Shown: positions 1 through 8,004, counted from the first letter of the stretch. The stretch is 19,790 nucleotides of DNA from Scytonema sp. UIC 10036 (GCF_009725235.1 NZ_WJFC01000242.1:1-19790), one strand, 5' to 3'. Translations and numbers: made by a program. The notes: generated by a model not told the origin, from the letters alone.

Positions 1-2
1 TC

Positions 3-23
3 CTACCCCCTACCCCCTACCCC
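3..23. repeat. heptamer array (CTACCCC)x3
   Basis: Three perfect copies of CTACCCC lie immediately upstream of the first gene. On the minus strand the unit contains TAG. It is the first of several 7-bp tandem arrays in the window, the class known in heterocystous cyanobacteria as short tandemly repeated repetitive (STRR) sequences. Confidence 0.8.
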
Positions 24-41
24 AATCGGAGTGAATCAAAC

Positions 42-1214
42 ATGGTAAGCATTAAAAACAAACCTATCAAGGATTACCCGTTATTTGAGTATATTGAACG
101 GTTGGAAGCAGGAGGAGCATTACTTCCAGATACTCCTGAGAATTTACTGGAAGTCGTTGGGATTCTTAAAAGTTATGGTGTCGTTTTAGATGCCTACTCT
201 AAGAATCTTATATACATTGCCGACAATCAATTTTTGGTCTTTTTTCCGTTTTTTAAATACTTTAATGGGGAATTTTCTGTTAACAAATTACTAAAACATT
301 GGTGGCACGATCGCATTAATTTTGAATATGCCGAATATTGCATGAAGGCTATGCTTTGGCATGGTGGGGGTGGTTTAGATGAATATTTAGACACAGTAGA
401 GTTTAAAGAGAGTGTGCAAGCTGTTATTGCCGCAAAATTTAAAAACAATCCTTTAATTTTGGGAGTAAACCAATTATTTCCTGATTTCCTTATTGAACAA
501 ATGCGCGTTTTTTCTTACTACAGCGCATTAGGTCAATTCTGGCGTGTCATGGCTGATATATTTCTCTCTTTATCTGACCTCTATGACGCAGGAAAAATCA
601 CATATATTCCCGAAGTTGTAGACCATATCAAAGCGGGGTTGGTGGCAGATGCTAAAAGACCAATTACCTATTCAGTCAAAATTCGAGATAAAGTTTACGA
701 TATTCTCCCCGCTTCTCTTGGTTTGACATTCCTAGCAGATACAGCAATACCTTATGTAGAAGCAGTATTTTTCCGAGGCACACCCTTCTTCGGTACAGTT
801 TCATATAATGCCCAAGCGTATCAAATTTCCCCTGACCAAGCTCGCTTCCAGTATGGTGCGTTATATGCAGATCCTTTGCCAATCGGAGGTGCGGGTATTC
901 CTCCTACTTTGCTAATGCAGGATATGCGTCATTATCTCCCAGAGTATTTGCACAAAGTTTATCGCAGCAATCGTAGGGGAGAAGACGATTTGCTAGTACA
1001 AATTTGTATGAGTTTCCAGAAGTCAATGTTCTGTGTGACGACTGCAGCAATTTTGGGGCTTATGCCTTACCCTGTAGATACTAAAGATTCAGATGAGCAA
1101 CAAGCCAATCGCGTGTATTTACAACAGTGGCTTGACAGGTTAAAGACTTCGCGATTGCTTGAAGTTAACCAAGACTCAAATTTTTGTCCGTTAGCTTTAC
1201 CTGAGAAGCTTTGA
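42..1214 (+). CDS. cupB: CO2 hydration protein ChpX/CupB (NDH-1 CO2-uptake subunit)
   Basis: This is a 390-residue member of the ChpX/ChpY (CupA/CupB) family. These proteins sit on specialised thylakoid NDH-1 complexes and convert CO2 to bicarbonate in the carbon-concentrating mechanism. Visible family landmarks are the N-terminal LEAGGALLPDTPENL, the block HWWHDRINFEYAEYCMKAM at about residues 86-104, and PIGGAGIPPTLLMQDMRHYLPEYL near residue 280 onward (quoted as PPTLLMQDM). His86 and Arg91 fall at the numbers I recall for the critical His/Arg pair of CupB, whereas CupA is longer and carries the pair near 130/135. The length and numbering therefore favour the constitutive CupB (ChpX) form. 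A GGAG lies 10 bases before the ATG. Partner ndhF4/ndhD4 genes, if linked, would be left of the window. No cupS follows. The family is certain to my eye; CupB over CupA is likely. Confidence 0.9.
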   Translation: MVSIKNKPIKDYPLFEYIERLEAGGALLPDTPENLLEVVGILKSYGVVLDAYSKNLIYIADNQFLVFFPFFKYFNGEFSVNKLLKHWWHDRINFEYAEYCMKAMLWHGGGGLDEYLDTVEFKESVQAVIAAKFKNNPLILGVNQLFPDFLIEQMRVFSYYSALGQFWRVMADIFLSLSDLYDAGKITYIPEVVDHIKAGLVADAKRPITYSVKIRDKVYDILPASLGLTFLADTAIPYVEAVFFRGTPFFGTVSYNAQAYQISPDQARFQYGALYADPLPIGGAGIPPTLLMQDMRHYLPEYLHKVYRSNRRGEDDLLVQICMSFQKSMFCVTTAAILGLMPYPVDTKDSDEQQANRVYLQQWLDRLKTSRLLEVNQDSNFCPLALPEKL

Positions 1215-1222
1215 TAAAGTAG

Positions 1223-1239
1223 GGTGGGCACTGCCCACC
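1223..1239. terminator. GC-rich hairpin between convergent genes
   Basis: GGTGGGCA-C-TGCCCACC is a perfect 8-bp inverted repeat lying 9 bases after the cupB stop and 21 bases beyond the stop of the convergent map gene. There is no clear U-run (only TTT follows), so a bidirectional terminator role is inferred. The same GTAGGG..GGGC..GCCCACC theme recurs near 7983, so this is also a dispersed repeat. Confidence 0.45.
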
Positions 1240-1260
1240 ATTTAACATACAGTTACAGCA

Positions 1261-2094
1261 TTATAGCTTTGTACGATCTGTCAAAATCTCGTAGCCCGTC
1301 TCTGTTACTAATACGGTATGCTCGAACTGAGCCGATAGAGAATTATCAACTGTGACTGCAGTCCAACGGTCTGATAAGATGCGCGTAAATTTAGACCCAG
1401 CATTCAAAATTGGCTCAATTGCCAGTGTCATTCCAGCACGTAGTTTGACGTTTGGCATATCGCGAGTGCGGAAATTAAACACGGAAGGTTCTTCATGTAA
1501 ATTGCGACCAACACCGTGTCCGGTAAAATCTTCTACCACACAAAAGTTATTAGCTTTGACGTGATCTTCAATTGCTCCAGCAATATCCATGAGGTAATTT
1601 CCTGCTTTGACCTGTTCAATGCCTTTGTAAAGAGCTTCTTCGGCAACACGAATCAAGCGAGCAGCTTCTGGAGTGACCTCACCAACAGCAATTGTAATGC
1701 AAGAATCGCCATGAAAACCTTGATAATATGCTCCCGTATCTACTTTTAAGACATCTCCAGCACGAATCACTTTTTTTGGACTGGGTATGCCGTGTACGAC
1801 TTCATTGTTAATACTGGAACAAATGGAACCTTTAAAACCGTGGTATCCTTTAAAGCTAGGCGTTGCACCCATTTCCCGGATGCGCTTTTCGGCATGAGCA
1901 TCTAAGTCGGCTGTGGTCATCCCTGGCTTGACCAACTCGGAAATTTCTTTTAGCACAGTTGCTACTATTTTTGCGGATTCCCGCATAATTTCTATTTCTC
2001 GCGGGGATTTGAGTTCAACTCCCCTACGCTGTTTTTTTTCTGTTTGACGATTGCTTTGAGCTGGTTGAGAAAGCAGGTGACTGAGAATGTTCAT
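1261..2094 (-). CDS. map: methionine aminopeptidase, type I
   Basis: The 277-residue protein removes the N-terminal methionine from nascent proteins in the cytoplasm. The five metal ligands of the pita-bread fold are all readable: Asp119 (KVDTGAYY), Asp130 (FHGDSC), His193 ([13 protein letters not shown]), Glu227 (AIEPIL) and Glu258 (QFEHTVL). His101 in VVHGIP is the usual substrate-site histidine. The catalytic domain starts near residue 28 ([13 protein letters not shown]). The first 25 or so residues are a polar, basic extension (QTEKKQRRG) that type Ia enzymes lack. I recall similar extended paralogues in other filamentous cyanobacteria, which usually encode more than one map gene. The start ATG at 2094 keeps this extension. 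Transcription is toward cupB. The next gene upstream is 96 bases away. Confidence 0.95.
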   Translation of the reverse strand: MNILSHLLSQPAQSNRQTEKKQRRGVELKSPREIEIMRESAKIVATVLKEISELVKPGMTTADLDAHAEKRIREMGATPSFKGYHGFKGSICSSINNEVVHGIPSPKKVIRAGDVLKVDTGAYYQGFHGDSCITIAVGEVTPEAARLIRVAEEALYKGIEQVKAGNYLMDIAGAIEDHVKANNFCVVEDFTGHGVGRNLHEEPSVFNFRTRDMPNVKLRAGMTLAIEPILNAGSKFTRILSDRWTAVTVDNSLSAQFEHTVLVTETGYEILTDRTKL

Positions 2095-2190
2095 GAGAAT
2101 TGTTTTTTGCGCCTAGTGCCAACGTGTCAATGATTCTTGTATCTGTTGAGAAACATTACTTATATTTCTAAGTTAGCTTATTTTCTGATG

Positions 2191-2643
2191 TTACTGTTCA
2201 GCAGATATGACAATCTCGCCTGTCATTCCTGCTTCCGTATGTCCCACTATCGGACAGCGCAAACTATAAGTTCCCAGCTTTAACGGTACAAAAAACCATT
2301 CTGCTTCTGCTTTTGGTTTCAGTTCGAGTTCGTGAATGGCTCCTTTAATTTCTACGTTACCTGCTTCCACTTTTTGCGTCCAAATACTATCAGCAAAATC
2401 CTTGGCAGTAAAATAGTGTTTCTGCGTACTGGGATTTGTCAGTCTAAGTCTATAGCGTTTTCCTGCTTGAAATTCTAGGTGGTTGGGTTCAAATTTCAAT
2501 TCATTGGCAGAATTACTTAAGTTAACTGTAATCTCTATAACTGGTTGCTTGAGTATATTTTGAAACTCTGCTGCCTCAGCAGAAGCAGCAGTTGCTATAA
2601 AAAGGGATAGAAGCAGTGCGATCGCAAGAAAATATCTCATCAT
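2191..2643 (-). CDS. exported cupredoxin-domain protein
   Basis: The 150-residue protein begins with a clear signal peptide (MMRYFLAIALLLSLFIATAASA, cleavage near residue 22-25). The remainder reads as a small beta-sandwich. Putative type I copper ligands are His76 (QKHYFTAKDF) and the C-terminal triad Cys130, His135 and Met140 in CPIVGHTEAGM, the usual C-x4-H-x4-M spacing of plastocyanin-like sites. It probably acts in the periplasm or thylakoid lumen as a copper-binding or electron-transfer protein; the partner is unknown. The start codon is embedded in a short TGACAAA-like repeat (catttgtcatttgcc just upstream) and no Shine-Dalgarno is visible. Homologues are often labelled cupredoxin domain-containing protein. 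Confidence 0.8.
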   Translation of the reverse strand: MMRYFLAIALLLSLFIATAASAEAAEFQNILKQPVIEITVNLSNSANELKFEPNHLEFQAGKRYRLRLTNPSTQKHYFTAKDFADSIWTQKVEAGNVEIKGAIHELELKPKAEAEWFFVPLKLGTYSLRCPIVGHTEAGMTGEIVISAEQ

Positions 2644-2668
2644 TTGTCATTTGCCACTGGTTGTATTA

Positions 2669-2778
2669 CTCGTTCCCAGGCAGAGCCTGGGAATGCCTTA
2701 CAAGAGGCTCCGCCTCCAAGTATTTTACAGGAGGCAGAGCCTCCCAAGAATCATTCCCAGGCAGAGCCTGGGAACGAG
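2669..2778. repeat. dispersed palindromic repeat, full copy (TTCCCAGG family, copy A)
   Basis: This 110-bp unit starts CTCGTTCCCAGGCAGAGCCT and ends with the matching inverted terminus AGGCAGAGCCTGGGAACGAG. Each end is itself a hairpin (CCCAGGCagaGCCTGGG). Between them lie GAGGCTCCGCCTC and GAGGCAGAGCCTC hairpins, so the whole could fold as a multi-arm structure. Partial relatives lie at 7927-7975 and 19138-19186. It spans most of the gap between the cupredoxin and M16 peptidase genes. I see no coding sequence in it. Confidence 0.8.
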
Positions 2779-2790
2779 AGAAATGGGAGC

Positions 2791-2826
2791 CTGGTCACTG
2801 GTCACTGGTCAGGTGATTACTGGTCA
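2791..2826. repeat. heptamer array (CTGGTCA)x3 plus one copy in the next gene
   Basis: Three perfect CTGGTCA units (2791-2811) abut the 3' end of the M16 peptidase gene, and a fourth copy (2820-2826) overlaps its last codons. On the minus strand the unit contains TGA. The last residues of the peptidase (NSDQ) are therefore repeat-derived. Confidence 0.75.
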
Positions 2827-5681
2827 CTGTTCACGGATGGTCCTGCTGTGACTACAATAATTTTATCTGGGTAAAGTAACTCACGAGCGGCTTGATTCAC
2901 TTCCTCGATTGACACTGCTTGAATTTTTGTTGTGAAAGAACGCAATTCTTCTTTATCTAACCCATAAACCTCGTTCATCAAAATTTTATTGACTAATTCC
3001 TCTGGATTTGCTAAGGAAACAATGTAATTGCCGATCAAATTTCGTTTAGCGGTCTCTATTTCCTCAGCTGTAACGCCTTGTTGATGGATTTGTTGTAGCA
3101 ATTCGCGGGTTCTGGCAATGGCTTGACGGGTATCCTGTGGGCTGGTTTGCATCTCAATTAAAAATGTTCCAGAATTTTTCCCGGCTAAAAAGTTGCTGTA
3201 AATTCCGTAGGTTAAACCTTGGCGATCGCGCACTTCCGATCCCAACCGACTGGATAAGGTATCGCCTCCTAAAATCTGATTTAACACTAAGGCTGCGTAG
3301 AATCGGGGGTCTTTACGGTTAATGCCTTGATTCCCCATGTAAGTAATGGCTTGAGCTTTACCGGGAAGAATTGGGTTAACACTAACCACTTTTTCTGGCT
3401 GGGATACCTTTGGGTATTCTAATTCTGGAGGTTGACCGATAGTGTTCCAATCCCCCAACTCTTGTTTAATCAGTGCTTCTACTTCAGTGACTGAAAAATT
3501 CCCTAAGAGTGCGAGAACTGTTGTATCTGGACGGTAGTGTTTCTCCTTAAATTCAACAACATCTTGACGTTTAAGGAGCCGCAGACTTTTTTCTGTGGGA
3601 AATTTGTGTAGTGGGTGTTTTTCCGGATATAAAGATTGAACAAATGTTCTTTCTGCTACTTCTGTAGGGTCATCTAATTCTTGCTTCAGGGCAATTAATG
3701 CTTGTTTGCGACTGAGTTCTAACTCTTTGACTGGAAAAGTTGCATTTTTGACAATATCTGCCAAAGTTTGAATGAAAACTGGCAAATCTGATGCTAAAGC
3801 ACTCCCTTCAAGCCGCACACCTTCACGGAATGTCTCAAAATCCAAACTCGCCCCTCTGTCGTCTAAAACTTTGGCAAGAGTTAAAGCATCTTTTGTTTTG
3901 GTTCCATTCATTAAGTTTTCTGCTACAAGAGATGCAAGCCCTGCTTTATTGTGAGGATCGAATTCTTTACCTGCTTTGATGTAACCACTTAGGGTAACTG
4001 TAGGTGAGCTGGGATCGGCAAAAAGCAATACCCGCAAACCATTGGGTAATGTGAATTGTTCTGGCAATACCTCAGAAACAGCAGTCTTGGAAATTGTTTC
4101 CTCCGAATCAATAAATGGTAAGTATTTTTCTACTTCTTCCTTTGTTGCTGATAATTCTGATGAGAAGTTTTCTGCTACAAGAGTGGAGGTTTGCGGGCTG
4201 CTTTTGTCTTTTCTTCTTCCTTTGGTTTGAGTGGGTTCAAAAAATCCCGCTACACAGGCTTCTGGTTGGAGATATTTTGTAGCAACACGCTGTACATCTG
4301 CTGTTATCACCTGACGCACGGCTGCTAAATAGCGTTCTGTGTAATGATAATCACCAGCAGTTGTCACATCATTACCGAGTTGCATTCCAAGACTTGTAAT
4401 ATCTCGGTTACCAAGAATGAGAGATGCTTCTAACTGTGCTTTAGCTCGATTGACTTCTTCTGATGTGACGCCTTTGTTTATCAGTTCGGAGATCGCACCT
4501 TTTAGCAAAGAATCTATTTTTTTCAAGTCTTGATTTCGAGAAGCTGTCACTGATACTTCATACCAGCCTCCCGCCTGCAAACTCACCACAGATGCTGAAA
4601 CATCATTAGCCCAACCCGATTCTACCAATGTTTGATAGAGGCGAGCATTTCGTCCATCGGTCAAAATATAGTCCATCACATCAAGTGCGGGAACATCTGG
4701 ATGATTGACATCGGGTAATGGATAGACTGCGTGTAGTAGTGCGGTTGCTCCAGGTTCTTGGAGAACGATGGGATTTTGGATTTTGGATTTTGGATTTTGG
4801 ATTGAGGATTGGGGGTTGGGAGATTTTGGATTTTGGATTTTGGATTTTGGATTGAGGATTGGGGGTTGGGAACTACTAGGTATTTTGCCAAAGATTTCTT
4901 TGACTAAATTTAAAGTAGGTTCGGTTTGGAAATCACCAACAATGACTAAGACTGCATTATCGGGGCTATAGAAGTTTTGATAGTACTTCTGCACCTGCTT
5001 TGTTTGAAAGTTTTGCACATCGTCTTCGGTACCACCTACTGGTAAACCGTAGGGATGGTTGGGAAACGCAGCCTGCATGACTGCACGACTCAATCTGTAT
5101 TCTGGTTCGTTTTCATACCCTTGGAGTTCAGAAATAACAACCCGCTTTTCGCTTGCTAGTTGCTTGTTATCAATGACAGAATTTTGCATTCTATCTGCTT
5201 CTAGTATTAATAAAGCTTTTAGTTTATCGCGTTCCGCTGTGTTATAGTATGCCGTTTGGTCGTAGCTGGTGAAAGCATTGGAGTCACTACCTAAAGCGCT
5301 GAATAATCTACCAAATTGAATGGGACGATTTTTTGTCCCCCGAAAGAGCATGTGCTCTAATTGGTGGGCTATGCCATTCAAGCCAGATTCTTCATGTCGC
5401 GAGCCGACTTTATACCAAACCTGTACGGTTACAACTGGGTTAGAGTGGACTTCTTTTGTTAAGATAGTCAGTCCATTTTGCAGCAACGTCTTTTGGACAT
5501 TTTCTGACACTGACGAAGATAATGTTTCTTGAGAAATGGTTGTTTTGGGTGTACTTACCAATGTATTTTTTTGTATCAATTGGCTGTCAGCTGAATCATT
5601 ACCGAGTAAAAGCACTGTAATTAAAACACTCAATAGTAAAGACTGAAAACGATATCGATTAAATTTCGGCAACACACTCAT
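2817..5681 (-). CDS. two-domain M16 zinc metallopeptidase, membrane-anchored or exported
   Basis: The 954-residue protein has an N-terminal hydrophobic segment (residues 12-27) that is a signal peptide or anchor. The first M16 unit carries the inverted zinc motif HQLEH at residues 106-110 and the third ligand Glu185 in VVISELQGYENEP. The second unit (from about residue 545, LPEQFTLPNGLRVLLF) has lost the motif (GLASLVAENL) but keeps the late R/Y region RDRQGLTYGIYSNF. This is the arrangement of an active and an inactive half fused in one chain, resembling the processing-peptidase heterodimer. It likely degrades peptides outside the cytoplasm. A proline/asparagine-rich linker at about residues 276-306 comes from a tandem DNA repeat (4771-4870), inserted between the first half's two subdomains. 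The gene stops beside a heptamer array. Confidence 0.92.
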   Translation of the reverse strand: MSVLPKFNRYRFQSLLLSVLITVLLLGNDSADSQLIQKNTLVSTPKTTISQETLSSSVSENVQKTLLQNGLTILTKEVHSNPVVTVQVWYKVGSRHEESGLNGIAHQLEHMLFRGTKNRPIQFGRLFSALGSDSNAFTSYDQTAYYNTAERDKLKALLILEADRMQNSVIDNKQLASEKRVVISELQGYENEPEYRLSRAVMQAAFPNHPYGLPVGGTEDDVQNFQTKQVQKYYQNFYSPDNAVLVIVGDFQTEPTLNLVKEIFGKIPSSSQPPILNPKSKIQNPKSPNPQSSIQNPKSKIQNPIVLQEPGATALLHAVYPLPDVNHPDVPALDVMDYILTDGRNARLYQTLVESGWANDVSASVVSLQAGGWYEVSVTASRNQDLKKIDSLLKGAISELINKGVTSEEVNRAKAQLEASLILGNRDITSLGMQLGNDVTTAGDYHYTERYLAAVRQVITADVQRVATKYLQPEACVAGFFEPTQTKGRRKDKSSPQTSTLVAENFSSELSATKEEVEKYLPFIDSEETISKTAVSEVLPEQFTLPNGLRVLLFADPSSPTVTLSGYIKAGKEFDPHNKAGLASLVAENLMNGTKTKDALTLAKVLDDRGASLDFETFREGVRLEGSALASDLPVFIQTLADIVKNATFPVKELELSRKQALIALKQELDDPTEVAERTFVQSLYPEKHPLHKFPTEKSLRLLKRQDVVEFKEKHYRPDTTVLALLGNFSVTEVEALIKQELGDWNTIGQPPELEYPKVSQPEKVVSVNPILPGKAQAITYMGNQGINRKDPRFYAALVLNQILGGDTLSSRLGSEVRDRQGLTYGIYSNFLAGKNSGTFLIEMQTSPQDTRQAIARTRELLQQIHQQGVTAEEIETAKRNLIGNYIVSLANPEELVNKILMNEVYGLDKEELRSFTTKIQAVSIEEVNQAARELLYPDKIIVVTAGPSVNSDQ
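4771..4870. repeat. 50-bp tandem duplication inside the M16 gene
   Basis: Two 50-bp units, 4771-4820 and 4821-4870, differ only at their first base. Each is four ATTTTGG-type heptamers followed by ATTGAGGATTGGGGGTTGGG. Because 50 is not a multiple of three, the two units are translated in different frames: ILNPKSKIQNPKSPNP and then QSSIQNPKSKIQNP. The reading frame of the peptidase stays open throughout. Confidence 0.95.
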
Positions 5682-5811
5682 ATATTCTCTTCATATATCT
5701 GTAACCGAAGTTACAGATTTGTAGACTATATTTTAATCTTTCTAACCATGTTGTTGTTTAACAAAATGGTAGAGAGTTAAATATTCTACTGGCAAAAAAT
5801 AGCAACTTCAA

Positions 5812-6255
5812 CTAGGTGAGTGTGGTTAAAATACGAATAAATTCTAAAGGTAAACCATCCGTATCCGCAATAAAAGTTACTTCATAAATACGATTTCCAA
5901 TTTGTTGTTGTGTTGGTTCTAACAAAACTTTCAGTGGTTGTAACAGATCTGAATTATTTTGCGCCCCGATAGTAAAACGTTCTTTTAAACCTGTTAACCA
6001 AGTGGGTAAATCTGGTGCGAAATCCGTTACATCAAAAGACAAGTGGTAATACCCAACATAGTGCTCGTCTTCAAAAGCATCTGGGGCTGGTTTGGGTTGG
6101 GGTATTTGGATCAGCTCGATTCTACCCCCCAGCCCTTCCATCCAACAAGCTAGGGTATAACCAGTGGTGAAGCGTTCGCAAACCGTAAAGCCAAGGTGTT
6201 CGTAGAAAGCGATCGCCTTATGAATATTCGCGGTACGAATAGAAGCGTGGTGCAT
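5812..6255 (-). CDS. VOC (glyoxalase-fold) family protein
   Basis: The 147-residue protein has the paired beta-alpha-beta-beta-beta layout of the vicinal oxygen chelate superfamily. The start MHHASIRTANIHKAIAFYEHLGF is the classic first strand and helix. Candidate metal ligands are His3, Glu47 (RIELIQ), His71 (YYHLSFDV) and Glu138 (LPLEFIRIL), one per expected strand. The family includes lactoylglutathione lyase and various dioxygenases; the substrate here cannot be read from the sequence. It is preceded by a repeat-filled 78-base gap from the zinc-ribbon gene on the same strand and lies 130 bases before the M16 gene, so co-transcription is possible but unproven. Confidence 0.8.
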   Translation of the reverse strand: MHHASIRTANIHKAIAFYEHLGFTVCERFTTGYTLACWMEGLGGRIELIQIPQPKPAPDAFEDEHYVGYYHLSFDVTDFAPDLPTWLTGLKERFTIGAQNNSDLLQPLKVLLEPTQQQIGNRIYEVTFIADTDGLPLEFIRILTTLT

Positions 6256-6260
6256 CTTTA

Positions 6261-6333
6261 GTTAGTGGTTAGTGGTTAGTGGTTAGTGGTTAGTTGTGTT
6301 TACTACTATCAACTAACTACTAACTACTAACCA
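6261..6333. repeat. heptamer array forming a 24-bp hairpin
   Basis: Five GTTAGTG units (last degenerate) occupy 6261-6295. The segment 6273-6296 is complementary to 6310-6333 over 24 positions; the only non-Watson-Crick positions would be two G-U wobbles in a plus-strand RNA (A-C mismatches in a minus-strand RNA). The loop is 13 bases. The array fills the gap between two minus-strand genes and ends exactly against the stop codon of the upstream one. Confidence 0.8.
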
Positions 6334-6846
6334 TTATTCAAACAATCGGAAATAAGGATAGCGAACTGGGACACCGGGTTCTTTTTCCAAGTCAAAATTG
6401 ATGACTTCCCAACAGGGTTCTTGTGACGCTTCGGGGCTAAATTCTACGGGTAAACCGTAAAGTCGAGCCGACGTTGTTTCCGATTGTCCGGAACGCCAGG
6501 GAGTGCTGCGTTCTAAGTAGCCACTCATCAATTCTTGATAGCGTCTAGCAATGATAACCCTTGTTGCTCGGTAGCCTTGGGTATACAGCTTGTCTAGTGC
6601 TTCATGAATTTCAAACCGAATGCCATCGGGATGTGTATGCTGCCGATACCATTCACCATTCCACCTACGCCAATGACGCCCTGACTGTAAATGGATTAAC
6701 TCTCCATTTTTGGGATTTGCTTCAAAAGCGCCGTGCCTGGGACATAAATATGTATCTGTTAGTGTCAAAGCCGGGATTGTTTGACGGCAATGGGGACACT
6801 GAATTTCGGGGCCGAATATAGGGTACTGCAAGCCTGGGTTCATCAT
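6334..6846 (-). CDS. cyanobacterial conserved protein with zinc-ribbon-like Cys/His cluster (TIGR02652-like)
   Basis: The 170-residue protein has Cys17-x2-Cys20 (CPHC) and Cys35-x2-His38 (CPRHG) near its N-terminus, spaced like half-sites of a small zinc ribbon. A Trp/Arg-rich segment follows (GRHWRRWNGEWYRQH, residues 56-70), then an acidic/aromatic C-terminus (VPVRYPYFRLFE). It resembles the cyanobacteria-restricted hypothetical family I remember as TIGR02652; the family assignment is from memory. No catalytic motif is visible. The start MM at 6846 faces the divergent gamma-carbonic anhydrase gene across a 195-base shared promoter region. Confidence 0.75.
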   Translation of the reverse strand: MMNPGLQYPIFGPEIQCPHCRQTIPALTLTDTYLCPRHGAFEANPKNGELIHLQSGRHWRRWNGEWYRQHTHPDGIRFEIHEALDKLYTQGYRATRVIIARRYQELMSGYLERSTPWRSGQSETTSARLYGLPVEFSPEASQEPCWEVINFDLEKEPGVPVRYPYFRLFE

Positions 6847-6980
6847 GAAGTGCTCAAAAACATATATTTGTATTTACCTATAACGTTGTTTTTTTTTACA
6901 CTTCCGCTCCACCTCATTTGGGTATTGATTGAGTGCTACCTTTTATATTAGGTTCTACACCGTGATATTCTAAAATTTTG

Positions 6981-7019
6981 CAACCTACTTTAAGGTTGGA
7001 GTTCCTTCAGATTATCTGA
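6981..7019. promoter_or_regulatory. inverted repeats in divergent promoter region
   Basis: The 195-base gap 6847-7041 separates two divergent genes. It contains CAACCT-N6-AGGTTG (6981-6998) and the near-perfect palindrome TCAGATTATCTGA (7007-7019), both just upstream of the GTG start at 7042. They may be operator sites or lie in the 5' untranslated region; there is no further evidence. Confidence 0.25.
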
Positions 7020-7041
7020 GTACCCTACTTAACATTCTACC

Positions 7042-7560
7042 GTGTCTATCGCATCCTACTGGTCTAATCCCGATCTTTCTCAAGCAGCTTTTGTCGCTGC
7101 CAATGCAGTCGTTATAGGTTCAGTTAAAGTAGGAGCCGATGCGAGCATTTGGTATGGAGCAGTTGTTAGAGGAGATGTAGAACGTATAGAAATTGGTGAA
7201 TGTACCAATATTCAGGATGGTGCGGTATTGCATGGCGATCCTGGTAAGCCTACTATTCTAGAAGATCGCGTGACTGTAGGGCATCGTGCTGTGGTACACT
7301 CCGCCTACATTGAACGTGGCAGTTTGATTGGCATTGGCGCGATCGTTCTCGATGGCGTGCGCGTGGGTGCAGGTAGTATTATTGGAGCCGGTGCTGTCGT
7401 CACAAAGGATGTACCCCCTTTGTCTCTTGTTCTAGGTGTTCCTGGTAAAGTTATACGTCAAATCTCTGAAGCGGAAGCAGCAGATTTGCTCGAACACGCA
7501 GAACGTTACAAAAAGTTAGCTTTGGTTCATGCTGGGAAGGAGACTGAGGGTAGAGGGTAG
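7042..7560 (+). CDS. gamma-class carbonic anhydrase-like hexapeptide-repeat protein
   Basis: The 172-residue left-handed beta-helix protein (repeated [LIV]-G-x4 hexapeptides, about residues 15-130) has the three zinc histidines of gamma-carbonic anhydrases at His64 (VLHGD), His81 and His86 (VGHRAVVH), plus Arg43 and Gln58 of the active-site network. It lacks the long acidic loop of the archaeal Cam enzyme, so it belongs to the CamH/YrdA-like group, whose members are often but not always active. It may interconvert CO2 and bicarbonate, which would fit the CO2-uptake gene at the left edge, but the link is inferred. The start is GTG at 7042; no in-frame ATG fits better. The C-terminal KETEGRG is encoded by repeat-like DNA running into the next array. 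Confidence 0.85.
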   Translation: MSIASYWSNPDLSQAAFVAANAVVIGSVKVGADASIWYGAVVRGDVERIEIGECTNIQDGAVLHGDPGKPTILEDRVTVGHRAVVHSAYIERGSLIGIGAIVLDGVRVGAGSIIGAGAVVTKDVPPLSLVLGVPGKVIRQISEAEAADLLEHAERYKKLALVHAGKETEGRG

Positions 7561-7605
7561 GGAGACAAGGAAGACAAGGAAGACAAGGGGGACAAGGGGG
7601 ACAAG
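7561..7605. repeat. 9-bp tandem array (GRRGACAAG)x5
   Basis: Five 9-bp units of the form GGAGACAAG/GAAGACAAG/GGGGACAAG start directly after the stop of the preceding gene. A short CCAATGC duplication follows at about 7628-7641. The remaining gap to psbY is AT-rich and presumably holds its promoter. Confidence 0.75.
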
Positions 7606-7761
7606 GGAGCAGAGGTGATAACTAATTCCCAATGCCCAATGCCCTTAACCAAATTTGTAAATATTTTTTACATAATGTTTGAGAAAAGTTGACCACTTCA
7701 GATAAAAATAAAATGAGAGCAGTTGATAAAACTTTAATTTCTACTTAAAAGAGGATTAGAT

Positions 7762-7887
7762 ATGGATCTTGATTTACGTGTGGTCATCGTTTTAGCTCCA
7801 ATCGCGGTTGCTGCTAGCTGGGCTGCGTTCAACATTGGTGCGGCTGCTTTAAGACAATTGCAAAGCTTTTTAAACAGGGAAGCTTAA
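7762..7887 (+). CDS. psbY: photosystem II protein PsbY
   Basis: This short gene encodes 41 residues: an acidic N-terminus MDLDLR, one transmembrane helix ([20 protein letters not shown], residues 7-26) and an amphipathic tail ([15 protein letters not shown]). The [18 protein letters not shown] block matches what I recall of cyanobacterial PsbY, a peripheral low-mass subunit of photosystem II in the thylakoid near cytochrome b559. The ATG has a good Shine-Dalgarno (GAGGA at 7751-7755, 6 bases away). It is monocistronic by layout: a repeat array lies upstream and a dispersed palindrome downstream. Confidence 0.93.
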   Translation: MDLDLRVVIVLAPIAVAASWAAFNIGAAALRQLQSFLNREA

Positions 7888-7926
7888 GGTATATAGATTT
7901 ATTAAGAAAGGCAGGAACTCGTTTAA

Positions 7927-7975
7927 CTCGTTCCCAGGTTCCACCTGGGAATGCCTTTTCATGAGGCTCCGCCTC
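7927..7975. repeat. dispersed palindromic repeat, partial copy B
   Basis: Starts CTCGTTCCCAGG like copy A. It forms TTCCCAGGT-tcc-ACCTGGGAA (7931-7951), then GAGGC-tcc-GCCTC (7963-7975). The right half of the full 110-bp unit is missing. Position 40 bases after psbY suggests it could also end the psbY transcript. Confidence 0.7.
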
Positions 7976-7982
7976 TTGTAAA

Positions 7983-8004
7983 GTAGGTAGGGCTGAAGCC
8001 CACC
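7983..8004. repeat. small dispersed palindrome GTAGG..GGGCTGAAGCCCACC
   Basis: GGGCT-GA-AGCCC inside GGTAGGGCTGAAGCCCACC gives a 5-bp perfect core with outer GG/CC pairing. It is related to the hairpin at 1223-1239. It lies 49 bases before the folC start. Confidence 0.5.

Noticed and set aside
2616..2874. Three overlapping plus-strand ORFs over the palindromic repeat
   Set aside because: They translate the TTCCCAGG repeat (FPGRAWE, SQAEPGN patterns), a known source of false genes in cyanobacteria.
4676..4971. ORFs on both strands across the 50-bp repeat of the M16 gene
   Set aside because: They are shadows: the repeat lacks stops in several frames. The M16 frame is the only one with conserved domains on both sides.
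7042..7560. Gamma-carbonic anhydrase homologue as the carboxysomal CcmM
   Set aside because: CcmM carries RubisCO small-subunit-like repeats after the beta-helix; this protein ends at 172 residues without them.
7689..7714. psbY promoter TTGACC..TAAAAT
   Set aside because: The spacing is only 14 bases, too short for a standard sigma-70 promoter, so it is not listed as a feature.
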